Assembly (NCBI GenBank): GCA_003290165.1
Contig: QNQO01006264.1
Span: 1 to 64,000, forward strand
DNA: 64,000 bases
Direction of reading: 5' to 3'
DNA from: Berberis thunbergii
Lineage: Eukaryota > Streptophyta > Magnoliopsida > Ranunculales > Berberidaceae
Part shown: piece by piece, positions 23,377 through 33,550 of the stretch
How the letters are laid out: every line of letters begins with the position of its first letter
Numbering within the stretch: the stretch's first letter is position 1
The notes under the pieces: generated by a model
Database searches by the model: none
Seen by the model: the letters and a program-made list of their open reading frames with translations, nothing else
What the model was told of the DNA's origin: nothing
Program-made: the position numbers and the translations under genes

Positions 23377-23677
23377 TGTAAAGAAAATAATGTACAATAG
23401 TATTATTTTGTTGTTTGAATTCTGTGAATGAATACAAGCTTATATAAGCTAAATTCTACCTAACCTTGCAGAAACAAGAAGCTTACAACTTCCTATACAA
23501 AATAGAGTCTTATTATGATTTTCCTATTCTAACTTTCTTATAATTGACTTTACTTCTTTAACTATTCTGATTTTCCTATTTTAATTTTCATATTCTTGTA
23601 CTTTCCTTCTTGTAGAGGTGAATTAATCTTGGACTTGGGCTTGGCTATGTTGAGTGCAAGCCTTACATATTCTAACA
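23377..23677 (-). repeat. 3' LTR of the non-autonomous copia
   Basis: Direct-repeat partner of 25063-25353. Plus-strand edges are TGTAAAGAAAATAATG and CATATTCTAACA. A shared core is TTGGACTTGGGCTTGGCTAT. Confidence 0.8.
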
Positions 23678-23749
23678 CGCCCCCGCAAGTTGGTCATGTA
23701 GACACAAATGGAATGTGCAGCTTGGATAAAATTTTGAAGTCCAATTTGG

Positions 23750-24050
23750 TGAAGAAATCATGACTGTCGAGTGAAACTGCTAATGGTGCGATTCGAGTTA
23801 GCATGATTGTCAAATTCTGGTATGAAGAAATCATGACTGTTGAGTGAATGACTAATGGTTCGAGTACTCGAATCAACATGACTCAAGAAATCATGATTGT
23901 TTAGTGAACAACTAATGGTTCGACTCGAGTCAGCATGACTCCCCCTCAGTGTGAAGGCTGAAAACTTGCTCAACACAAATGTTGGTATTGCGCAGCATTA
24001 GTGCTGGATTGCTCAACATTGGTGTTGGTATTGCTCAACATTGGTGCTGG
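23750..24050. repeat. Minisatellites inside the non-autonomous copia
   Basis: Three units of about 62 bp (GAAATCATGACTGTTGAGTG and variants) at 23750-23940, followed by three units of about 25 bp (TTGCTCAACATTGGTGTTGG and variants) at 23980-24050. Confidence 0.7.
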
Positions 24051-25062
24051 TTTTTTTTTTTTGGAGCTTGTGTGGTGGTACCAAAGAATGCTTGGGATGC
24101 AAAACAGCAAAGAGAATTTAATTTACTTCCAAAACTTCTTATTCTTTCCCTTTTTCTTCTTCTTCACTATTGCTTTTCGTTGTTACTGCAACAGAGAAGA
24201 TGAGGGAGAGATTTAGGGAAACGGGGAAGGACAGAAGGTGTTGAGGATGTGAATGATAGCGATGGTGGTCGTCAGCGAGATGGTGGCTGTCGGCGAAAAG
24301 AAGCGAAAAAAGAGTGCAAGTTTGTTTGTTGTTTGTCGAAGAAGAAGATTGATCGAGAAAGGCTATTCATGTGGTAGAGAAAGGCTGGCGAGAAAAGATG
24401 CTGCTACGATCTACCTACTATTGGGTGCGACCAAGATAACTGCTATGTGAGTGTGTGTTCTGCAACTGTTGTGTGAAGACAAAAATGGCAGGTTGTGGCT
24501 GGAGGGCTGTTGGCTAGAAGAAGTCAACCGGAGTGTGCGAGTAAGAGAATTGTTGTGTGTGTCTATGTTTGTGCGAGAAAGATCTTGATGCTGAGGTTTG
24601 ATGGTGGAGAGTTGTTTGGTTGAGTGAAGAAGAACTGTGTGCGTTCGTGAAGGGAATAAGCAAGAAGGCTCATGAAGGAGAAGTCACTATGTTGTTGCGT
24701 TTGTTGGTTCTAGAAAGACATATAAGGGTTGTGATCGTGACGAGGAATTGGAGGCTGGTGCATTAAGGAATTGGGGTTGTCTATGTGAAGGAGATGAATT
24801 TGTTTTGCAGGTTCTTGTTTCATGACAGAGAAATTGCAAATTGATTTTGGTTGTTGTGTGACTGTGCGTGAACGCTGTTGTAGAATGTGATTTTCCTTCC
24901 TTATTTGAGTTCCAGGTTGGCAGCGTGTGGCCGCTCTGCATGAAGTTGTTGCAAATTGCAGTTTCCCTTCTCCGCCTCTTGCGTTTATGATTAAAGTGTG
25001 TAGTCATCGAAAACGTCGAAGAGCTTGAGTGCACTAAGTTGTAGCGAGTCTCAAGATCACCA

Positions 25063-25353
25063 TATAAAGAAAATATTTGTAGAATTGTATTATTGTGTTG
25101 TTTAAATTTCGTGACTGAATACAGGCTTATATAAGCTAACTTCTACCTAATCTTGTGGAAACAAGAAACTTAAAACTTCCAGCCTATACAAAATAGAATC
25201 TTATTTTGATTTTCCTATTTTAACTTTCTTATCCTGACTTTACTTCTTTAACTATTCTGACTTTCTTATTCTAAAATTTCTATTCTTGTAGATGTGAATT
25301 AATCTTGGACTTGGGCTTGGCTATGTTGAGTGCAAGCCCTATATATTCTAACA
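25063..25353 (-). repeat. 5' LTR of the non-autonomous copia
   Basis: Partner of 23377-23677. Its terminal TG (plus-strand view) has mutated to TA. Immediately beyond it on the minus strand is TATGGTGATCTTGAGAC, a poor relative of the tRNA-Met primer site of copia elements. Confidence 0.75.
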
Positions 25354-25358
25354 TACCT

Positions 25359-25489
25359 GCTTCCAGAAGACACAATTGAACCAAAACACTTGTTGGTCTA
25401 GAGACTTACATAAATGACCTCATGTAATTAGTTTACATAATGTACAATTTACTCATTCAATAAATATGGAAATACATAAATTTCCAACA
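25359..25489 (-). mobile_element. Outer part of the 5' LTR of the decayed copia
   Basis: On the minus strand the stretch begins TGTTGGAAATTTATGTATTT, a typical copia LTR start, at 25489. The non-autonomous copia with TACCT duplications sits between this piece and the gag of the larger copia, so it probably inserted into this LTR. The other edge of the LTR was not located. Confidence 0.5.
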
Positions 25490-26510
25490 CCAGATTGGCA
25501 ACTTCGCCACATGGTTCCATGATATCATGTTGTATATATGATATGATGGATCGTTGCCCTCAAATAATGAGGATTTTGCAAGGATTTGATTCCTCTCTAG
25601 AGATGAGATTTAACATGTATAATCAGATGGATCCCATTATGAGAAATATATTTGCCCATTGAATGATCTTCTAATTTGTCTCCTTGTTCCAAATAGATGG
25701 ATTGAATAATTATACGACAAGCTGCAGGGACCCCCATGCAGGAAGGTATGGGTTCTCAGCAAATCATACAAGGTGGTGAACCTTACATGGACATTACTAT
25801 TCCATGTCGGCTCAGTTTCATGAAACATCAAATCCAACACAAGAGAATATAACTTGATCATTCCATGAAATGAAATCGAAAACCTTATTATATAAGGTGT
25901 AACATGTGGCAATGTCTCTGCTCCATCTAAATTTCCACCCTCCTAGCTAGTGAATTTCAATTGTTCTGTAAGTTTCACGAAGTCCTGGTAACTTAACTTG
26001 TATAGACATCTATATTCACTATGAATAGAAATGTTAATGTAGGCACCTATCAATTCGTGCTAGATAGACGGTAGTACAATAAAACTTGTGATAAATGGTA
26101 GTACAAGTCTGAAGTTCAAACCCTAGAAAGGCTTTTAAATGGAGTCGGACCAAAAAACTTAGTTGGGTACCTAGGATCGACCTTTGATTTGAGAGTTTAA
26201 GCAAATAACAGCATGCAATTAGGTAGCTAGGTAGACTACATTTATTCAGAGATTTTCTCTCTTAAACCTTAATTTGATGATTTGCTTGTTAAACAGACAA
26301 AAACAAAGTTGTGCATATTTCATATATATCCAACTCAACATTGAACTAAGTTTGCTTAATTAAAAAGGTTTCATTAAATTTAAAATAATCCTCAAAGAGA
26401 TGGAAAGCCTCCTACTTTATTATACACATGGGGAGATACCCTTTGTGTTGTTAACCACCACTCGAACAAAATATAAGCCAAAAAAGGCTTCTCAAAAGCT
26501 CACCTAACTA
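25490..26510. other. Intergenic DNA, no recognisable gene
   Basis: A 91-codon minus-strand frame at 25637-25912 has no recognisable domain. No element ends were seen. Confidence 0.4.
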
Positions 26511-27165
26511 GTGTTCTAAAAATCGGTCTAGGCGGCCGCCTGGGCGCTAGAAGGTGGAAACCCGCCCAGATTAATGGCTGGGCGGGCTGTCTGGGCGGTT
26601 CTGGGCAGTCTAGGTGGTTCTGGGCAGTCTGGGCGGGACTGGGCAGGGTCTAGGCGGTCTGGGCGATTTTTATTTATTTTTATTTTGATTTTCTTTTTTA
26701 ATAAGGCTGATTGTGTTCTTATTTTATTTTCTTTCATATTTTTTTAGAAATAATCTATTTAATTGTTTTTTATTCAGTATATGTCTAAATGTAGCAAATG
26801 ATGATTATTTAATGGAATTCTCAAAGGATCTGCCAGTACCAATTTTACTAATGTGGATTTTTAATTTTATCAAACATAACTGAGGTTATTCATGCAATCT
26901 GAAGAAAAATAAAAGAGTACACAAATTCAAATTTGTATAAAGTACCATCATGACCAATTTCAATCATTTGAGTTTTAATAAATTTTGTTCACGATTGTTA
27001 ATTTTTCATGTTTTTAAATTTTGCATATGTATATTGGTATTAAATTTGATGTAATTGATAAGGTATTATGCGTAACTTTTGTAAATTATTAAAGTAATAA
27101 TACAAAACCTAAAACCGCCTAGGTGCCGCTTAGGTCTCTGAGTGCTAGGCACCTAACAAAGGTTA
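26511..27165. mobile_element. GC-ended repeat element with CTGGGCGG repeats
   Basis: Starts near AGTGTTCTAAAAATCGGTCT followed by AGGCGGCCGCCTGGGCGC and about ten degenerate CTGGGCGGT/CTGGGCAGT units, then a 400-bp AT-rich core, then AAACCGCCTAGGTGCCGCTT and a GGCACCTAAC-type end. This fits a palindromic-ended MITE common in plants, but the exact limits and target duplication are unclear. Confidence 0.45.
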
Positions 27166-27493
27166 ACTAAAGCATTTTTATGGGTTCTAGCTAGATTAAA
27201 CATGAAAAAATTAGTAAAAAGGATCCCTAGAAGACGAAGCACAAATATTCCCATAGGGTATTTGTAAGTGCTTAAACCAAGTCAGTTCTGCAAAAATATT
27301 TTTCAAAAAGAGCAACCGACAATCAGATCATATGGATTTTTGTTTGTTTGATTAGCCCATTAAGCAAGCAAGCAAGCGTGTCAAGGTCCCACAACCCCCA
27401 CATGCTATGGCCCAATAAACTCAGCACAAGAAACTCTGCCCATACTTTTGTATTCAACGTGGTGTTGCGCCATTGGACCGTTACCATAAAACA
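27166..27493. other. Spacer without a recognisable gene
   Basis: About 330 bp between the GC-ended repeat element and the Helitron. CAAGCAAGCAAGCAAGC-like runs occur near 27364. Nothing else recognised. Confidence 0.4.
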
Positions 27494-28248
27494 TCCATAT
27501 TACAATTTAGAGTGGTATTTTACTGTTCATTGCTGACTGGGACAAAGTCAAATCAAAAGGATTAGAGATAAAAAGATGGTTATGATTGAAAGTTGGAAAA
27601 TATATTAAATTTGAGGGTTGAGATTCATTTCCTATGATGGCATATTTGCAAATATAAAATATGTAGAAAGACAAAAGTAATGAAAAAACTTTTGAAAAAA
27701 GTAGGTGGAATGTAATGTGGCGGAGAAAAAAAATATTGTGTTGTCCTTTTAGCAAAATGAAAATTAGCATAACTATCTACATTGTTGTCGGATTTTGATA
27801 AATTTAGTATCGTTGAAATGCTTTTTTGAAGATCTTTCAAACAAAATCAATGATCAAAATAAGGGCCAAAATATTAAAAATATCTATTTCATAATTAAAA
27901 AAAAGGTATAATTTATTGCACATCTTTAATATTTTTTAATAGTTTTAAAAACAATGAAACAGGCCAATCATACCAAAAAAACGAGTCAAACATCTTAATG
28001 CACATTTAAACAAAAACCCCTAAATTTCATGTTTTGGCGAATTCAAAGATTGGGGGAGAACTCATTTTCGGCGTTTAAAATTTTCTCACAAATGATTCAA
28101 ATTTGACTAAACATGCTTACACTTATAATCGGCTTACACTTTAATACTGATTGAAAGCGAAAATAAGGATAATGACGCAGATGCTCAGTACAAAATAATT
28201 AAAAAAATAAAATTACGTGAAGTGCCAACGGCACGGGGAATACTCTAG
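27494..28248 (+). mobile_element. Non-autonomous Helitron, copy 2 (755 bp)
   Basis: Textbook ends: A|TCCATATTACAATTTAGAG at the 5' end; at the 3' end a perfect GTGCC-AAC-GGCAC hairpin (28222-28234), a 10-nt spacer and CTAG|T at 28245-28249. Homologous along its length to 16873-17663. No Rep/helicase gene. It lies directly in front of the BAG-like gene, and its last base is 97 bp from that start codon. Confidence 0.85.
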
Positions 28249-28257
28249 TATATATCA
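28249..28257 (+). promoter_or_regulatory. Probable TATA box of the BAG-like gene
   Basis: TATATATC follows the Helitron CTAG end directly. About 90 bp downstream is the start codon. The Helitron therefore supplies, or is immediately joined to, the proximal promoter. Confidence 0.5.
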
Positions 28258-28345
28258 AGGTTCCTTAACACATTGTTTCTTCAAGGGTTTGTTCTCACCC
28301 CATTAGTAACAGAGTTTGAGAGAGAGTAAGATATCGAATAAGAAG

Positions 28346-28906
28346 ATGATTAAGTTGAGATCAAAGAGATTTTCCAGGAGCAACTCCAAGCTTGTTGGTA
28401 CTGATGGTGGTGACCGCAGTGAGATCAAATGGGAACTTCGACCAGGAGGCATGCTTGTTCAAAAGAGAGAAAATGGAGGTGGTGCCGGAGAAGAGATCAC
28501 GATAAGGGTGTCCAATGGGTCGTGTTGGCATGATATCACCATTCAAGCAACTTCAACATTCAGTAATTACTTGCTCCTTGTCCTAGCTTTCTCCTCATTG
28601 ATTTTGTGTTATTGTTGTTAGTATGACTTATACAAGTATAATGAATGCTAATATTAACCTTACGACTTTCCAGGTGAATTGAAGATGATTTTGGCCTTGG
28701 TGACAAGTTTGGAGCCAAAAGAACAGAGGCTTTTATACAAAGGAAAGGAGAGAGAAAATGGTGACTACTTACACATGGTTGGTGTTAGAAACATGGACAA
28801 GGTGGTGGTGTTGGAAGACCCAGCCATCAAAGAGGGGAAACTAGTAGCTTTAGCCTTGGCAAGAAATCAAGCAATTGGGAATGCATGTCGTACCGTTACA
28901 GTCTAA
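28346..28906 (+). CDS. BAG-family-like protein with ubiquitin-like domain (two exons, 149 aa)
   Basis: Exon 1 is 28346-28562, a 111-bp GT-AG intron spans 28563-28673, and exon 2 is 28674-28906, joining in frame as TSTF-S-ELKMIL. The basic N-terminus (MIKLRSKRFSRSNSK) is followed by WELRPGGMLVQKR and a ubiquitin-like fold of about 70 residues including LEPKEQRLLYKGKE, YLHMVGV and VVVLEDPAIKE. These are hallmarks of plant BAG1-4-type proteins, whose ubiquitin-like domain contacts the ubiquitin/proteasome system while a BAG domain binds Hsp70. The protein ends ARNQAIGNACRTVTV with no BAG domain. Short plant relatives with this kind of ending exist, so it is probably full length and not truncated. 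An upstream in-frame ATG at 28316 would add ten residues; the start at 28346 fits the conserved MIKLRSKRF beginning. Confidence 0.85.
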
Positions 28907-29488
28907 ATAATTCCTATCTCCATGCACATCTACAGTCATCAGGCACAACACCAAGCACCAATACCAGGCACCGTAGAAGAGTTCATTTTTTTACTTAAAA
29001 CAATTTAATTGGAAATTGTATCATTATTTAGAACTAACCACAGAAAAAAAGAAATTAAGAAAGGCTGTTAATGTATACGAGCTTAATTGGAGATTTGCCT
29101 AAACTGTACTATTATTTTTACTACAATCTATAAAGCTTAATTTTTTGTTGTATGCATTTTTCTCTCTTAGATGTTTCTATAAAGTCAGTGAGTAGTACCT
29201 TAAAACTTGGTGCACCTTGTCATGGTACTTTTTAACTTTGTTAAGTGTGTGCTTGTTTGGTTTGTAAATCAGTTTGGAACATTATTTTTTAGAGAAAACA
29301 AATTAATAAAATTCTTTAAGGTTGTTGGTGATGCAATGTGAATTTGATGAATCCATCAGTTGTAAATCAATATAACCCTACAATCTTAATGGCAATAACA
29401 CAATGAGAATTAAGTTCTACTGTAATCTTTATTCAATCTAACTCTAAATTTTCATTTCACATTTTTTTGCGTTTAACATCTTGTCAAT
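28907..29488 (+). other. 3' flank of the BAG-like gene
   Basis: AT-rich untranslated and intergenic sequence with several AATAAA-like words, for example near 29305. No further gene. Confidence 0.4.
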
Positions 29489-29620
29489 GACATGACAGCT
29501 TAATGATTAGAGCTTGGTGGATGGTACCACTAGGTTATGGGTTCGAACCCAGCCGGTGACATATTTATCAGTTTAATGATGTGTTGACCAGTTTTTGGTC
29601 TTTGATAGGTTATGAGGGTG
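29489..29620 (+). mobile_element. tRNA-derived SINE-like sequence
   Basis: An internal RNA polymerase III promoter is visible: an A-box-like AGCTTAATGATTAGAGC at 29497-29513 and a near-perfect B box GGTTCGAACCC at 29540-29550, spaced as in tRNA genes. The acceptor and anticodon stems do not fold as a working tRNA, so a tRNA-derived SINE is more likely. The 3' end and target duplication are not defined. Confidence 0.45.
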
Positions 29621-29649
29621 ATCATCAAAACAAGAAAACCACTCATTGC

Positions 29650-31000
29650 CAGTGGCGGACCTAGGATTTTAGTCAAGGAGGGGCGAAATGATAAGGGATT
29701 GTTGGTCGATAATAGGAGTTTTCAAGAGCAAAACTAAAAAATTTTCTACTCCGGACCAAAGATTTTGAATTCACGATTTACGAAATTTCCCGATTTTTTT
29801 TTAGGTTTCTATATTTGAAGTGTCTAAAAAGAAACGTATGTTATTTTGTGTTTTATCGTAATTTCGATATTTCAGTGTTAAACCCAAAAGGTTACGAAGC
29901 AACTTACATTTTTCAATGAAAATATTTTGTAGGTTTCGATGTTTTAAATGTAAAATCCAAGTTGTGAAGCAAATTACGTTTATGGGCCGGGATACTTAAG
30001 TATTTAGGTTTCCTTTGATGTATTTAATGTATTTATTAGGTTAATTTACTTGTATCTTACTCGTCCATATATTTATATATGTTTGACATACACACAAATT
30101 AGTACATTTTTCTTATATAGAACAAAATATTTCATGAAATTTCTATAAAATCAAGAGCCGAAATTACTTTGAAAAATAAAATCACAATCCTTGCTCCGGA
30201 TTAATAATTTAACAATAAAATTCTATTAACATCTATAAGTCAATACTAAAATAAAAAATATATAATTTTAATTGTATTTTTCGTGAACTTAATCTAATAC
30301 TGTGCATTTTTTGTGTAACTATAAAAAAGTACATTTTATATATCACACCGAATCAAGTATAATAATTTAAGCCAAATTGTGGTTAAGTTGTCAACAATTT
30401 AACGAAGGCAAACAAGCCTAATAACTAGTATACATGATTAAAACTGCAAAATACTTGAGACAAGTATGTAAATTTAATCTGATTTTTTTTTTAAATGTGC
30501 AAGCATAGTAAGATCTTAGCTAATTACAAGTTTATAGAAAAAAGGGGGAGGGGGTTTATGAGCCAACCTAACCCCTAAATTTTATGAGTTCAATAATGAT
30601 ATATATTTTCATTGAGTTTTATATTTTGTTATCTTAGATTTTAATTACATATTTTTGGGTTTAATTTTATTCATATAATTACATTAAAAAAATTACATCT
30701 TATGAAAAACAAAATTCAAGGATGATAACAATTATAGTGAAAATAAAAAATAATAATTCTATATATGTTAAACAAATTCTTATGCTCTAAAGGAATTAAA
30801 CTAGGATCATTAGTGATGGAGTTTTAAAGGCCAACCAATGTACCAAAGAGTTAATATATATGTTATTAAATAAAGTTTTATAATAACATGTTTTATATTA
30901 ATATTAAAAAATTTAGAAATCTAAGTTTTTTTTTTTAAAATTGAAAGGGAGGAGAAGCGAGGCAGTTGCCCCCTTTGGTCCTTCTGTAGGCATGTCCCTG
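29650..31000. mobile_element. Non-autonomous hAT element (1351 bp, TSD CTCATTGC)
   Basis: Starts CAGTGGCGGACCTAGG, a classical plant hAT end. The reversed right end reads CAGGGACATGCCTACAG. Perfect 8-bp duplications CTCATTGC lie at 29642-29649 and 31001-31008. GAGGCAGTTGCCCCCTTTGG near the right end also matches this hAT group. The interior is AT-rich without transposase. Confidence 0.85.
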
Positions 31001-31699
31001 CTCATTGCCATGGGATATGAAGAGATAGCAACACTTTGTTGGAGTTGGTGCTACTATTGGTATCAATGTCGGTGTTTGTGTTGTTGTTGGTACCAATTTA
31101 GCATTGCTGTGGGTGTCATTAACAACTCTGATATCGACTTTTTGATCAGCCTTGCAATGACCTGGTGCCACACATATGAAATACTAGTGTCCATTCTTCT
31201 TGATGGTGATTGTCCTTGCCAGTGGTGTAAGTGGCACGCGACACCACGACATTGCTTGATCGATATTGTTAATCCTTGTCATACTAAAATATTGTCATTG
31301 AGAAAAAATACTAGTAAATTTAAACTAAAATAGTAGTAAATGTTAATTAAAAAAGGCTGTGACTAAATGGCACACCATTGTCGTTGAAGGACACCATCGA
31401 TTCTCTACTTTCTGAATGACACCACCACCTACTGAAGAACACCACCAATATAAACTTTTAAACGTCCCAAAATAAAACTTTTTCCTTTTTCTCCCAAACG
31501 AAACTGTTTCTCTCTCTCCCAAAATTTGAATCTTCACACCCTCTTCTCGCCCTCATTCTCCTTCTACTACTCTCTACTCACTTTTTCTACTCTCCACTCT
31601 TTCCCTCTACTATCATTGTGCGAGACAAAACTCGGAGGTTTTGGGTACGATTTGTGTCGGACTTGGGGTGCAATTTTCTTTTGTGATTTTTGGTTTGTT
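31001..31699. other. Spacer and CT-rich leader-like sequence before the PMD gene
   Basis: Frames on both strands at 30935-31333 are not recognisable. From about 31480 the sequence becomes strongly CT-rich (TTTCTCTCTCTCCC), suggesting a promoter/leader for the PMD gene. Confidence 0.35.
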
Positions 31700-31820
31700 G
31701 GTGTGTTCGATTCTAGGGCTCAATTGGTCTACGATTCTAGGGCTTAGTTGGTATGTTGGTGTGCGATTCTAGGGCTTAGTTGGTGCATATTCGATTCTAG
31801 GGCTCAATTGGTGTGTAATT
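31700..31820 (+). repeat. Short tandem repeat GATTCTAGGGCTTAGTTGGT
   Basis: Four to five units of about 22-35 bp built on CGATTCTAGGGCTCAATTGG. Lies in the leader region upstream of the PMD gene. Confidence 0.75.
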
Positions 31821-31966
31821 CTTTGGGTTCGATTATTGTTGTGGGACTTCGTCTTTACATTCAACCAAACTCTAAATCTCCATTTCGAAAATGTAAATCT
31901 CCATGCTTTGTTGATCATATTGTATCATATTCTTTTTAATGTATCATATTGTATTTAACGTTTACT

Positions 31967-33518
31967 ATGGCAAAGACAAACAAAGACATTGCTTTGGTGG
32001 TTGGTGGTGGTGATGGTGGTAGTATTGGGGATCATCTAGCTTAAGGATGACCAATGACGATATTTTTGAGAAAGGTCATTGCAATAAAAAATAAAGAAAA
32101 GATAAATGAGAGAAAAAATAAAAAATGCAAGAAATGAGGGGGAAAGAAGAAGAGATGAAGAAGACATAGGATGTAATGGGAGCGATTTGATTGTCGTGGA
32201 TGAAGCAGTGATACTCCTATTGTTATCGCAAAGTCAACGTGGTGTGGAAGTGGAGAAGGGTGAGGGTGATGAGGAGGGTGAGAAGTGTCAAGGGCACGAG
32301 GAGGGTTAGGGAGATGCATATGGTCAAAATGAAGAGCGAAAGGGAAGTGAGGAGGTTCAAAATATCAAGATCAAGATGAACTAGTTATTTCTGTCGAACT
32401 TGGTTTTGATAAAGATGAAGAACTTGACAAAGTTTCTTATCCTGGTGGTCTCAAAGATGCATCCATATTAGAGGACTATCATGGCTATGTTTCTCAATCC
32501 AATTGAGTTGGCGAAGAGGTATTTATAATATTTTCAAGTTTTTTAAAATATGCAGTACTTATTATTTTTATATTATTTTGACACTAACTAATTTTTCCTA
32601 TTGCTTGTTGTATGTAGGAACGAGGAGAATTGAGATGTCGGCACCATAATTTTATAGTTTGGAAGTTGAGTGAGGAGCCAAAAGAAGTAATTTCAATGGT
32701 CTATAAAAGTAGTTTACGATTGTTGATAGACCATTGTAAGGATCATGTCGATAGGGTGACAATTTGTGTTTTTATCGAGCATTGGCAACCTGAGACCAAC
32801 ACTTTTCACCACACTTTTGGAGAAATGACCATCATCATCAATGATGTCTATTGTATCACTCATTTGCAGATTGTTGATAAGCCGGTTATAGTAAAATAAA
32901 AACTCAAATGAAGGCAGAGGAATGTGTGCAACTGTTGGTGAATGGTTTGAGGATTCAAAAGAGTGAAACACAAAAGCATGTCCAAAAGAATCTTAGTTTC
33001 ATGGAGATGAAATGTATTAAGGAGCACTATTGTGGGAAAGTAAGTAAAACTAAGAAACAACAAGTTGCTAGGGGTTACTTGTTATTTTTCTAGGCATGAC
33101 TATCTTTGCTAATAAGATTGGAACCAAGGTTTGCACTGAATATTTGAAGTTGCTGATGTTGGGAAGTTCGCATGGAGAGTTGGTACTTTGGCATTTTTGT
33201 ATCAACAACTTAGTTGTGCTAGCGAAGCGGGTATCAAACAAATATTTGGATATCTGCCGCTTTTGGAAGTATATTTTTTGGGTTAATTGTTTAGTTAATT
33301 ATCTTCTTAGTGTTTCAGATATTTAACTAATATATTGATATGTTTAATTTATTTTAGTGTTGGATATACGACCACTTTCGACTTTGGGGTACGGCCGAGC
33401 CTTGTGGAATGATCGTCTCTCCACCACGGCTAAGTGGGATTGCCCTCAACTTAACGGGGTCGTGACTGAAGAAATCTGATATCTTAGGAAGGATCTGGAC
33501 AACATGTCTCACGAAGAG
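31967..33518 (+). pseudogene. Plant mobile domain (PMD, aminotransferase-like) gene, 5' part
   Basis: Possible ATG at 31967. A degenerate acidic N-terminus is followed by VSYPGGLKDASILEDYHGYV and an exon end GAAGAG|GTATTT at 32518. Exon 2 (from 32618) carries the PMD core: IEHWQPETNTFHHTFGEMTI, then EECVQLLVNGLRIQKSETQK, ARGYLLF, a frameshift near 33089, and MTIFANKIGTKVCTEYLKLL. A third exon (33358-33518) starts CWIYDHF. This is the PMD family (MAIN/MAIL-like; PP7-long-form annotations), found both as host genes in nuclear silencing or genome stability and inside transposons. Several stops (for example after DKPVIVK) and frameshifts show decay. The retroelement array begins 33 bp into the next intron, at 33551. 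Confidence 0.75.
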
Positions 33519-33550
33519 GTAAAGTTAGTCATTAAAGTTCAGGTTTCATC
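33374..33550 (+). repeat. Left copy of the duplicated PMD segment (filled site)
   Basis: 177 bp nearly identical to 48335-48512. I saw one 1-nt indel (GTAAAG against GTAAAAG) and one substitution (AAGTTC against AAGTTG). This copy ends TTTCATC immediately before the LTR. Confidence 0.9.

Larger units (their letters stand above)
23377..25353 (-). mobile_element. Non-autonomous Ty1/copia-type element with LTRs (TSD TACCT)
   Basis: Flanked by TACCT at 23372-23376 and 25354-25358. Two direct repeats of about 300 and 291 bp bound it. On the minus strand the LTR begins TGTTAGAATAT, and the G-rich run GCGGGGGCG lies directly before the 3' LTR as a polypurine tract, so the element points left. The internal 1.4 kb has no gag or pol; frames in it are not recognisable. 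The two LTRs differ at several dozen sites by eye, so the insertion is not recent. Confidence 0.8.

Noticed and set aside
28316..28345. Upstream in-frame ATG for the BAG-like gene (ten extra residues).
   Set aside because: Relatives start at MIKLRSKRF, and the longer start would leave a very short leader after the TATA box. Kept only as an alternative.
29497..29560. A functional tRNA gene.
   Set aside because: The B box is good, but the acceptor stem does not pair and the D and anticodon arms are irregular. A SINE-like origin explains it better.
30935..31333. Overlapping frames rich in Pro/Thr (minus) and Cys/Trp (plus).
   Set aside because: They span the hAT target junction, have no domain I recognise, and the plus frame would need the transposon sequence for its start.
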